A DNA stretch of 64,000 nucleotides from Acidimicrobiaceae bacterium (lineage in GTDB: Bacteria > Actinomycetota > Acidimicrobiia > Acidimicrobiales > Ilumatobacteraceae): contig BGOG01000001.1 in NCBI GenBank assembly GCA_003569125.1, positions 79,908 to 143,907 of the forward strand, read 5' to 3'. This document shows, one piece after another, positions 54,434 to 63,616 of this stretch. The notes beneath the pieces are model-generated. The model did no database searches and was not told the origin of the DNA. It was given only the letters and a program-made list of their open reading frames with translations. The translations under genes and the position numbers were made by a program. Within the stretch, counting starts at the first letter, position 1. Each line of letters starts with the position of its first letter.

Positions 54434-55414
54434 ATGATTGGCATCGTTGGCGCTGGAGTAGTTGGCTCGCGGGTTGCCGAGACCTTGAGATTATTTTTGC
54501 ATCAGCAGATCTATATTTACGATACTGAGCAGATAGTTGCCCAACGACTGGCCGGTCGGTTGAGTGGTGGAAAATCTCAATTCAGTGTCGTTGATCGCAA
54601 CACCATGAAATCTGCCAAGGTCGTGGTTTTAGCTGGCCCGTCACCGCAAGTTTCGATGGCTCGCGAGCTTCTTGCCGCTGGTGTTTGTGTCGTGTCGACA
54701 AGCGACGACATCTCCGACTGTTTGAACCTTCTTGCACTTTCACAACTTGCCACCGAAAATAATGCGACACTAATCGTTGGTGCCGCGTCGTCGCCGGGTA
54801 TGTCTGGTTTATTGGTGCGACATCTTGCAGAATCTTTCGACTCAATCGATGAAGTTCATGTTGCGCTTCATGGCACCGGTGGCCCGGCGTGTGCCAGACA
54901 ACATCACCGAGCATTGTCTGGGCAATCAATCGGTTGGCATGATGGCGAGTGGTTGCGTCGTCCAGCCGGTAGCGGGCGCGAACTTTGTTGGTTTCCAGAA
55001 CCAGTTGGCGCATATGACTGTTACCGCGGTGAATTACCCGATCCGCTTTTACTTAAACGCGCGTTTCCCGAACTTGAGCGTGTCACTGGACGAGTGACCG
55101 CGACTCGTCGTGACCGAGTTTTTTCGCGTGTGCCGATGATGATCCCACCGCAAGCCGAAGGTGGAATGGGAGGACTTCGTGTTGAAGTGCGCGGAATGAA
55201 AAGTGGCGCGCGTCTAGTTGACGTGATCGCGGTGGCCGAACGCGTCGGTCAAGTCGCTGGAGTTGTTGCGGCTACTACTGCGCAAGCAATTTACAAACAA
55301 GATATCAAAGACATTGGTGCTCACGTTCTTGGTGAGAAATCAATGCCGAGCTCTTTGTTGCTCACACAAATTTGTAGTGCTGGTATCAACCTGCATTCGT
55401 TTGTCAGAGCGTAG
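54434..55414 (+). CDS. Saccharopine dehydrogenase-like NAD(P)-binding protein
   Basis: A 326-residue Rossmann-fold oxidoreductase-like protein. The N-terminal GIVGAGVVGSRVAETLRL is a classic GxGxxG nucleotide site, followed by VVLAGPSPQVSMARELLAAGVCVVSTSDD, as in saccharopine dehydrogenase-like proteins, and a C-terminal domain with MMIPPQAEGGMGGLRVEVRGM. The substrate is unknown. It is downstream of the small membrane peptide gene and upstream of a Fur-type regulator. Confidence 0.75.
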   Translation: MIGIVGAGVVGSRVAETLRLFLHQQIYIYDTEQIVAQRLAGRLSGGKSQFSVVDRNTMKSAKVVVLAGPSPQVSMARELLAAGVCVVSTSDDISDCLNLLALSQLATENNATLIVGAASSPGMSGLLVRHLAESFDSIDEVHVALHGTGGPACARQHHRALSGQSIGWHDGEWLRRPAGSGRELCWFPEPVGAYDCYRGELPDPLLLKRAFPELERVTGRVTATRRDRVFSRVPMMIPPQAEGGMGGLRVEVRGMKSGARLVDVIAVAERVGQVAGVVAATTAQAIYKQDIKDIGAHVLGEKSMPSSLLLTQICSAGINLHSFVRA

Positions 55415-55470
55415 ACGAACTTCAGGTTCAGTAACTTCATTCTCAGTGATTCTCAGATATATTTCTGGAT

Positions 55471-55947
55471 GTGCCTGTGGCTAAAAAGCATCCAAATAAA
55501 TTGTCAGGCGATGTTCATGGTGAAGTTGCACGCAGGTTTATCAAACACGATCAGCGATATACATCGCAACGCCGATTGATCGTCACGGTTTTATCGGCTT
55601 CTGATCGCCCATTGATGATTCAACAAATGTTGAAGCGCTCGAGTGATGCAAAAAAAGTTTTGGCGCAAAGTTCGCTGTATCGCAATCTGGTCGTGCTTGA
55701 AGCCGTCGGCGTGGTGCAACGAATTTTTAGTACCGATGATGTGGCCCGCTACGAACTCAACGACGATATTCTTGGCCACCATCATCACCTGGTTTGCTCA
55801 AAGTGCGGCGATATTCGAGATGTGCGGATACCAGACTCAATTGAGTCGAGCCTCGACTCAACACTTACCAAAATTGCGAAACACTCCGGGTTTCAACTTG
55901 ATCAACACCGATTAGATCTAATCGGGCGTTGTAGCAGGTGCGTCTAA
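55471..55947 (+). CDS. Fur-family metal-dependent regulator
   Basis: Winged-helix repressor of metal homeostasis. The DNA-binding domain has RYTSQRRLIVTVL and AQSSLYRNLVVLEAVGVVQRI; the metal site HHHHLVCSKCGDIRDVRIP and the C-terminal CSRC pair give a structural zinc (CSKC and CSRC) with a His-rich regulatory site. Whether it senses iron or zinc cannot be decided. GTG start at 55471. It converges with the DUF1003 gene, and the MgtE-like gene is nearby. Confidence 0.92.
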   Translation: MPVAKKHPNKLSGDVHGEVARRFIKHDQRYTSQRRLIVTVLSASDRPLMIQQMLKRSSDAKKVLAQSSLYRNLVVLEAVGVVQRIFSTDDVARYELNDDILGHHHHLVCSKCGDIRDVRIPDSIESSLDSTLTKIAKHSGFQLDQHRLDLIGRCSRCV

Positions 55948-56420
55948 CTTTTTTTGCCAGTCAACTTTGAAATCGAATCGTTGAGACGCTCAATATGTTG
56001 AGCAAGCTCATCAGATGTCACAACATTTGACAGCGCCAACTGCACGCTGGCGATTTCGCGAGCAAGAAACTCGGCGTCGTTTTGTGTACGAATCGCAACA
56101 TTGCGATCAATTTCCGCTTGTTCTCGGTCACGCAATTCTTGACGATTGTGCGCCAGCAAAATAAGTGGTGCGGCATACGCGGCCTGAATCGAGAACATTA
56201 AATTCAACAAAATGAACGGATACTTATCCCATTTAAATGCAATAAATGAAACATTTAGACCAACCCAAATCAAAACCATCACAGATTGGATAATCAAGAA
56301 ACGGGCGGTGCCCATCAGCCGCGCGACGTTCTCAGCGAATTCACCGAACGCGCTTCGATTATATTGAACACCAATCTTTGGCTGATTGCGTGGTCGCCCG
56401 AGATCTTCACGACGTTTCAT
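55944..56420 (-). CDS. DUF1003 membrane protein
   Basis: A 158-residue membrane protein with two helices (about 42-63 and 69-90). The core LMGTARFLIIQSVMVLIWVGLNV, KWDKYPFILLNLMFSIQAAYAAPLILLAHNRQ, is the DUF1003 signature. A C-terminal coiled-coil region follows (about 95-155). It starts inside the last codons of the MgtE-like gene, with a 14-base overlap, so the two are coupled. Confidence 0.9.
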   Translation of the reverse strand: MKRREDLGRPRNQPKIGVQYNRSAFGEFAENVARLMGTARFLIIQSVMVLIWVGLNVSFIAFKWDKYPFILLNLMFSIQAAYAAPLILLAHNRQELRDREQAEIDRNVAIRTQNDAEFLAREIASVQLALSNVVTSDELAQHIERLNDSISKLTGKKS

Positions 56421-57701
56421 TGTGCACTCCGCTCAAATCATGTACCGGGTGATTGACCAGCGTCGCAGAAATTTGATCATTTTCTGGCGCGCGAGCGACA
56501 ACTTTGCGACGCCAGTCTGCGGGCAATGCATTATCTAGCACGTCGTCTACCGTGACCGCTCCGAGAAGTCGACTATTTGTATCGCAAACACCAACTGCCA
56601 ACATGTTGTAAGACGCAAGCCTCTCGGCTACTTCGCGTTCAGGCAGATGCGGGTCAATAGTCGGTTCGTTTTCGACACAGTGACGCAATGTCATACTTGG
56701 TCGTTCGCGAAGCAACCGTTGAAAATTGACCACGCCGATGTATGTACCAGTGGGTGGATAATGAGGTGCATGAGCAATGAAAACTTGTGCGGCAATCGAA
56801 ACAAGTCTTTCCGGGTCGCGAACTAGCGCGAGCGCCTCGGCCACCGTTGCGTCTGGTCCAAGCACGATTATGTCTGGTGTCATCAACGCACCAGCGGTGC
56901 CGCTTGCATATGAGAGAAGTTGGCGCATGGTTTCTGCGTCTTCGTCATCCATCGCATCCAAAACTTTGGTGCGCTGATCGATTCCCATTTGTCCGAGCAA
57001 GTCGGCGAGGTCGTCGTATTCCATTTCGTCAAAACACTGTTGAGTCGCTCCATGTCGAGACCTTCGATCAAACGCAACTGTTCGTCTTCTGGTAGTTCTT
57101 CGAGTACGTCGGCAAGTCGCTCATCATCCATTGCATCAGCAAGTTGTCGGCGTTGCTCGGCGGGTAATGCGCGAATAATCGTTGCTACATCACTGGCGTG
57201 CATGTCACGCAGACGTGCGGCTTCGGCGGCAATCGCCGTTTTAGGCGCGAACATCTCTGCAATTTCTTGCCAGTCAACGATTCGATTTCCTGATCGAGTG
57301 TTCAATAATCCGCGTTTAGAAAGTCGAACTTTAGAAACCTGCCAAGTAGATGACTTGCCGGCTTTGTGAATTAATGCGACGTCGCTGATGACTTCATCAC
57401 CGACACGTTTATCCAAAACATCTTTGCCAAGAAGTTGTTCGCCAGCGCGAGTGCGAAACGGAGTGAGGTTGATATCCCAAGACTTAAGTCGCACACCTGA
57501 GTTGTCTAAAGTTTCGACACGCGTAGCACTAACAAAAATGCGACGTCGCTGGCTGGTGGCGACAAATCCCAAAACTTTAGGTGCCTCGGTGCCACGACCG
57601 GCAACGACGATAATGTCGTTGATTTTGCCGATTGCCTGACCGCCGGCGTCGAGCAGCGGCAAACGCATGATTCGAAATGCATATAGAAGTTCGCCGACCA
57701 T
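56407..57701 (-). CDS. MgtE N-terminal/CBS domain protein with PRC-barrel, one frameshift
   Basis: About 430 residues after joining. It begins with a PRC-barrel-like module (RIMRLPLLDAGGQAIGKINDIIVV), then an MgtE intracellular N-domain (ARLRDMHASDVATIIRALPAEQRRQLADAMDDERLADVLEELPEDE) and a CBS pair with MTPDIIVLGPDATVAEAL and AVGVCDTNSRLLGAVTVDDVL. The MgtE membrane domain is absent. The frame breaks at 57031-57034 (AAAA; an extra A joins NSVFDEMEYDDLADLLGQ). Together with the DUF1003 protein it forms a known actinobacterial pair. A Mg2+-sensing role is inferred from MgtE. Confidence 0.85.
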
Positions 57702-57772
57702 ACAGCGAGGATACCCCTGTATGTGAGACGAGTTAGAACGAATTATTCGCTGTTAGTGTGGGCGTGCCCTAC

Positions 57773-57845
57773 GGGGACGTAGCTCAGTTGGCTAGAGCAC
57801 CTGCTTTGCAAGCAGGGGTCGTGGGTTCGATTCCCATCGTCTCCA
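57773..57845 (+). tRNA. tRNA-Ala (anticodon TGC)
   Basis: Acceptor GGGGACG pairs with CGTCTCC, the anticodon stem CCTGC/GCAGG holds loop TTTGCAA, and the T-arm GTGGGTTCGATTCCCAT is intact. It lies alone between the MgtE-like gene and the polysaccharide locus. Confidence 0.96.
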
Positions 57846-57875
57846 CTTTATTATTCGATTGGTATAGGTGGTTGT

Positions 57876-59656
57876 GTGAAGCAAACGCATCTGGTCACTG
57901 GGCCATTTCCAGAACTTTGGCGCGATGCTGATTCAGTTGTCGTTATAGACGGCATTGGGTTGGATGGCAAAGTTTTTGTCAACGACCCGAATATTGAAGT
58001 CACGTTGATCAAATCACCAGAAATTTTGTGCGATATTACGGATGAAGAGTTTCAGGCGTTTGAGTCGGCGAGCGAGTTGGTGTTTCAAGATTTGGCGAAG
58101 GAACTCAATCGGCAACACGGCAGCGTTTACCCGTTGCGTTATTGGCGAATAGTAGTTGGTGCGTGGTTTCAACAGTTCGCACAAGTCGTGCATATGCGCC
58201 TAAAAATTGCCGAATATGTGTTTGAGACGCACGGTGCATTGAAAGTCGCGAAACTGGATTTGACTTGGCAAGAAATTTTGCCGGTCACCCATGATGAAGC
58301 ATCGCTTCTTTTCGCCACAGATATATGGAATCATCAAATTTATGTCGAGGCATTTAATTTTGTAGCTAATTCATCCGCGGAGAATGTTCTAGTCTCGTCG
58401 CCCGAGCGCAACAAAGAGTTGCTTGAATACCGTCAAAACGTAAATTTTGGTTTGCCTACGCCACAACCGAAGTCGAAACTTGAGTCTTTGTTGGCGAAGA
58501 TTTTCACCAAATCCGAAAGTTGTCTTGGCCGGTGTTGTTCAGTCTAAGTTGGCGTTAGTTGTGATGCATTTACGATTGCGATCACTGCCTCGGTTATGGA
58601 GGTTTAGTTCAAGACTCACGGCGCACACAATTGACGAAGTCGCCAGGCAGAAATTTGATATTTCAACCAATTCGGCTAGCAGGTTTGAGAAGTTTTTGCG
58701 CGAACTATTAGCAACTAATTTGCCGACGATTTATCTTGAAGGTTTCAAAGAATTGCAAGCGAAAGTAAGCGATGCTCAGATTGAACGTCACCCTAAATTG
58801 ATTTTTACAAACACTTTGTTGCATCGAAACGAGCAATTTAAGGTTTGGTCCGCTGAACATGTTGTTGCTGGTTCTACGAAATTGGTTTCTGGTCAACACG
58901 GCGGCGGCTACGGCACTCGCTACTTCATGGGTTGGAATGAATTTTATGAGTTTTCAATCGTGGACCGTTTTTTGTCATGGGGATGGAGTAGCAGTTCAAA
59001 ACAAGTTGTCTTCCCGGCTTTTGTGCAATCCATGCAGGATAAATTTTCGCCAAGTAAAATTGGTGGCTTATTGATCATTCTTGGCCCGGTGACCAGAAAC
59101 TCAGACGTCTATCAAATGCTCGGCGCACAAACCAATAGTTCATATTTGGTTATTTTGAAAAAGTTAGTTGACGCGTTTGCCTAAACATTATTTGGTGCAA
59201 ACTCAAGTTCGTCCCAAAATGCGAGTGCGATTGGTAAGCCCGCGAGAGTTTTCTGCGCAGCAGATCGCTGATTTATGGATATCAAACCAAAATTGATATC
59301 CGGTAGTTTTGGTCTGAATAAAACCAAAGCCAAATCGCCTCTCCATTGTGACTTACAACGAAACGACTATTCCGACGAATTTATTGGCAGGGTTCCTACG
59401 GTGCGATGTGGGATCCGAAGTACGTGCGTTTGACACCAACGGCCAAAGAAATTTATGATGAACTTTTTAGGACAAAGATTTTGCACTACACCCCAGAATC
59501 TGCAGCGCAACATGTAACCCAAGTCTGGAAAATATTGATTCGTGGTGGCAGTCGCCAGACACGATAAAAGCGCGACTGATTTACTGCGAGTATTTTGCAC
59601 GGCAGACAAAATTTCCGGCATTGGCAATAGCAAACGCAGTAGCCGATTATCGCTGA
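57876..59656 (+). pseudogene. LIC12162-family transferase, broken by several frameshifts
   Basis: The LIC12162 family is found in surface-polysaccharide clusters and is thought to be a transferase. The family pattern is visible: THLVTGPFPELW, then VYPLRYWRIVVGAWFQQFAQVV, VSGQHGGGYGTRYFMGWNEFYEFSIVDRFLSWGW, LPKHYLVQTQVRPKMRVRLV and AMWDPKYVRLTPTAKEIYDEL with a final domain to a TGA at 59656. These pieces lie in at least three frames (breaks near 58510, 59180, 59310-59390 and 59540). The intact protein would be about 595 residues. Breaks sit mostly near homopolymers, so consensus errors and real decay cannot be separated here. Confidence 0.75.
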
Positions 59657-59745
59657 CGGTACGTCATTCAGTAGTCGGGGTTGCGCCAAGTTGCGCCGAT
59701 AACCTTGTAACAGTTCACTCTGGTCGCTAAAAGGTCGTTAAACAG

Positions 59746-60772
59746 ATGTATCTTGACAACAAACGCGTACTAATTACCGGCGGCACTGGGTCGCTGGGCA
59801 AGGTGCTTGTGCGACGAATTTTGTCGGGTCAACTTGGCTCGCCAAAAAGTTTGGTCGTGTTTAGTCGCGATGAAGCCAAACAGCATGATTTACGAATGGA
59901 CTACTTAAATCACCGTCGGCGACCGACGAAGTGATGTATCACAACTTCGAGCGGACACTGCAGTTCAAAATTGGTGATGTTCGGGACTTTCATTCAGTTG
60001 CCCAGGCTTTGACTTCGGCCGACATTGTGTTTTAACGCTGCTGCTCTAAAACAGGTGCCCGCCTGCGAGTATTTTCCGTTTGAAGCGGTTAAAACTAATA
60101 TTGAGGGCGCGGAGAATATTGTTCGCGCAATCGTTGAACTTAAATTGCCGGTTCAAAGCGTCGTCGCGATTTCAACGGATAAAGCATGCAAGCCAACAAA
60201 CGTAATGGGAATGACCAAAGCGATTCAAGAAAGAATTTTTCTTGCGGCCAATATCAGTTGTCCACAAACGCGATTTATTGCTGTTCGCTACGGCAACGTT
60301 CTCGCTCTCACGCGGATCAGTAGTTCCACTGTTTATAGATCAAATTGCTGCTGGCGGACCGATAACTCTCACCGACAAAAACATGACGAGATTTTTGCTG
60401 ACCCTTGATCAAGCAGTAGATACTGTTTTTGAAGCACTTCAATTTGCTGCTGCGGGTGAGACATATATTCCTAAAATTAAGGCTGCGCTGATTCAAGATG
60501 TCGCCGCAGCGCTTATTGGCTCAAAAAAAATCAAGGTAGTTGAAAATGGCATCCGTCCAGGTGAGAAAATGCACGAGATCATGATCTCCGAAGAAGAATC
60601 GCTGCGTACCATTTCTCGTGGAGACTACTTCGCGATTAAGTCGATCCTGCCAGAAGTAGCGGCGGCTTCAACCGAATCACCGATTGATTTCGCTGAGGTA
60701 AGTTCGGCAAATTATTTGATGTCGACAGATGAAGTAAAGAAGTTCTTGAAAAACATTTGTCGTGTGACTTGA
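59746..60772 (+). pseudogene. UDP-GlcNAc 4,6-dehydratase (CapE/WbvB type), frameshifted
   Basis: Inverting 4,6-dehydratase acting on UDP-GlcNAc, first step to L-configured N-acetylamino sugars. Pieces in three frames read VLITGGTGSLGKVLVRRI (the NAD site), TDEVMYHNFERTLQFKIGDVRD, NAAALKQVPACEYFPFEAVKTNIEGAENIVRA, and MGMTKAIQERIF with the Met-x-x-Lys catalytic form of this family, then TRFIAVRYGNVLASRGSVVPLF and ITLTDKNMTRFLLTLDQA. Breaks occur near 59925, 60032 (an extra T in VFNAAA) and 60312. About 340 residues would be intact. Confidence 0.85.
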
Positions 60773-60782
60773 TCAGCAACTA

Positions 60783-61662
60783 ATGCGGGTTTGCATACTT
60801 GGTGCCGGCGGAATGCTTGGGCACATGTTGGTTCGAGTGCTCAGTGAGACTCACGATGTTTACGGCACATCTAAGCAAGAATGGTCTGCAACGGCTGGTC
60901 TTGCAAGGTTTTAGTTAAAGAAAAATGGATCGCCTGGTGTTGATGCGAAAAACATCAAAACAGTAAGTGCGTTGTTTGCATTACACGATTTTGATGTTGT
61001 AATAAACTGTATTGGCGTCGTAAAACAAAGAGTTGATCGAACCAGCGACGACGAGATGATCGAAATCAATGCTCATTTCCACACAAACTTTCGGATATTT
61101 GTGATGCGGCTGGCGCTCGATTGATTCATATAAGCACTGATTGCATATTTTCTGGTAACCGAGGCGACTATGTTGAAACCGACACGCAGACCCGATCGAC
61201 ATTTATGGATCATCAAAACTCGCTGGCGAAATTGTTGATGACAATAACTAACGATTCGTACTTCGCATGTCGGAAGAGAACTCACAAATTTCACGAGCCT
61301 TTTTGAATGGATCCTCAATAATCGTGGCAAACAAGTAAAAATGGATATTCCAATGCGATTTACTCAGGCTTGACAACTTTTAGCCTGGCGGTGCTAATCA
61401 ATTCATTGTTGACCGCCGGTTCTAGTGTCAGTGGCTTAATACATGTTTCATCAAATCGAATAAATAAGTTTCATTGATTACTGAACGTAATGATCGTCTC
61501 AGTCTTGGTATTGACATCAAAAAAGACGAATCGGTAGTTATCAACAGATCGTTGCGACCAAGTGATCACATTACAAGACTTGGAATCAAACTACCTTCGT
61601 GGGATCAAATGTTGGACGAGTTTTGCAAAGATCAAGCAACCTATGACTTTGTCACGCGTTAA
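60783..61662 (+). pseudogene. RmlD-type NAD-dependent reductase, frameshifted
   Basis: Reductase for a 4-keto sugar nucleotide. Fragments in several frames read MRVCILGAGGMLGHMLVRVLSETHDVYGTS (NADPH site), DFDVVINCIGVVKQ, ARLIHISTDCIFSGNRGDYVETD (the STDxVF catalytic region), and GLIHVSSNRINKFHLI with a C-terminal SLRPSDHITRLGIKLPSWDQML, like dTDP-4-dehydrorhamnose reductases. At least four breaks occur between 60900 and 61480. It starts 11 bases after the dehydratase and precedes the epimerase and oxygenase genes. Confidence 0.75.
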
Positions 61663-61720
61663 GTGAACGGCGAAGGCACTGGTTTTGCTTATAGAATTAT
61701 CATTCAAAAGGCGCTCTCAA

Positions 61721-62466
61721 ATGAAAAAGTGGCAAACTGAAAACCCTGGGTCGTTTAGATTCACTGGCTGCTACCAAGAAAAAAGAGTTCTCATCGGCCG
61801 AACCATTTCCATATTGTCTGATCGATGATCTTTTGATCAAGAAATTATTGAAGAATTAGTCAAAGAGTTTCCAATTGTTACTGAACCCGATCTGGGAATC
61901 TTCAAATCAAGAGCAAATCAGGTCAAATTACGCAGCAACTGGGTCACCGACGAGGATATTTTGCCTACAACTCGATCTGTGGTGCACTTTTAAATTCCGG
62001 TGCGTTTATGAAACGGCCTCAGCGAAATATGCGGGATTGACAAGTTGATCTCAGATCCGTATTACACAGGTGGGGGTTAAACTGCACCCGAAAAGGTGGC
62101 TTATTGGATGTTCATGTCGACGGAAATTGGCATCACGCAATGGGCGTGCATCGAAGACTCAATGCGATTCTTTATTTAAATAAAGAATGGAAATCTCAAT
62201 GGGGTGGTCAACTAGAACTTTGGAACCCAGAAGTTACTCATTGCGTCACATCAATCGAGCCCAAGGCAAATCGGTTGATAATTTTTGAAACTCACGATTA
62301 CACATATCATGGCCATCCGACTCCTTTGGCCTGCCCCGATGATGTGGCCCGCAAATCATTAATTCTTTACTACTACACAGCGTTACCACGGCCAGAAACA
62401 CAGGTCGTTATTTCGAAACCACATCGAGCACTTTGGCGCCGACTGCAACTTAAGGAGTTGAGTTAA
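61721..62466 (+). pseudogene. 2-oxoglutarate/Fe(II)-dependent oxygenase, frameshifted
   Basis: About 250 residues in pieces: KKKEFSSAEPFPYCLIDD, QEIIEELVKEFPIVTEP, DLGIFKSRANQVKLRSNWVT, then LLDVHVDGNWHHAMGVHRRLNAILYLN, WKSQWGGQLELWNPEVT and ETHDYTYHGHPTPLACPDDVARKSL. The Fe ligands HxD (in VHVDGNW) and the distal His (in YHGHP), with an Arg for 2-oxoglutarate, are all present. These enzymes hydroxylate small molecules or glycans; here it lies within the sugar-nucleotide genes, overlapping none but ending two bases before the epimerase ATG. Breaks occur near 61745, 61830 and 62000-62060. Confidence 0.75.
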
Positions 62467-62468
62467 CG

Positions 62469-63608
62469 ATGGTAAACAAGACTAAATCGGCATTGAAAGT
62501 CATGACAATTGTCGGAACTCGCCCCGAGCTGATCAAACTAAGCCGGATTATCCCGATGTTGGATGAGCACACACACCACACGCTGGTGCATACTGGTCAA
62601 AATTTTTCACCAGAACTGAACGAGATTTTTTTCAACGAGATGCGGATTCGAAAACCGGACCATGTTTTGTCGATAGCGGGTTTGACGCCGATGAGTTCAA
62701 TTGCCCAGATTTTAGAGAAAACGGATCAAGTTTAGAATCAGTGATGCCTGATGCATTATTGATCCTTGGCGACACCAATAGTGCACTTTCGGTGATTGCG
62801 GCCAAACGGCGAAAAATACCGATATTTCATCTAGAAGCTGGAAACCGCTCATTTGATCAGCGCACTCCAGAAGAAGTTAATCGTAAAATCGTTGACCATA
62901 CAAGCGACATCAACTTGACGTACTCAGAGCATGCGCGTCGCAATTTACTTCACGAGGGATTTGCAAGTAACCAAATCTTCAACGTTGGGTCTCCGATGAA
63001 AGAGATTTTTAATTACTACATGAGTGATATCAATAAATCAAAAATACTTTCAGAGCTTCAAATAAAAACAAACGGCTACTTTATAGTCAGCCTGCATCGA
63101 GAAGAAAATGTCGACGACTCAGAGAGGCTCACAAAATTAGTAGAAGCGATTGAATCAACTGCTAATCATTTTGATCGTGATGTGATTTTTTCTACTCACC
63201 CAAGAAACAAAAAAACGTCTGGGTAAATTAAATTTCAAGTTTGATAAACGAATAAATTTTGTGACGGCCCTCGGGTTTTATGATTTCATAAAGTTGCAAC
63301 AAAATGCTGTCTGTGTTATTTCAGACAGTGGAACTTTGACCGAAGAATCTTCGTTATTGGGTTTCCCTGCGGTCACACTGCGAGAATCCCACGAACGACC
63401 CGAATGCACTGATCACGGCACTCTCATGATGAGTGGTTGTTCGCCAAATCAATTGATTTCAGCGGTGGCACTCGCACGCACCCAATTTGATTCAAGCAAT
63501 AACCCAAAACCGATTGGCGACTACGAAGTTGAAGACGTTTCGTGGCGCGTGGTAAAGATTATTTTGAGTCACGTTGAGTATGTGAACAAACGTGTATGGC
63601 TTAAATAG
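62469..63608 (+). pseudogene. UDP-N-acetylglucosamine 2-epimerase-like enzyme, frameshifted
   Basis: Family member that inverts C2 of UDP-N-acetylamino sugars. Fragments: KVMTIVGTRPELIKLSRIIPMLDE, DQVLESVMPDALLILGDTNSALSVIAAKRRKIPIFHLEAGNRSFDQRTPEEVNRKIVDHTSDINLTYSEHARRNLL, IVSLHREENVDD and CVISDSGTLTEESSLLGFPAVTLRESHERPE. The frame breaks at 62733 (T missing in GTTTA, which should give QVLES) and near 63213-63220 (one A too many; fix gives NKKRLGKLNFKFDKRINFV). About 380 residues intact. Confidence 0.85.
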
Positions 63609-63616
63609 TTCTCTAG

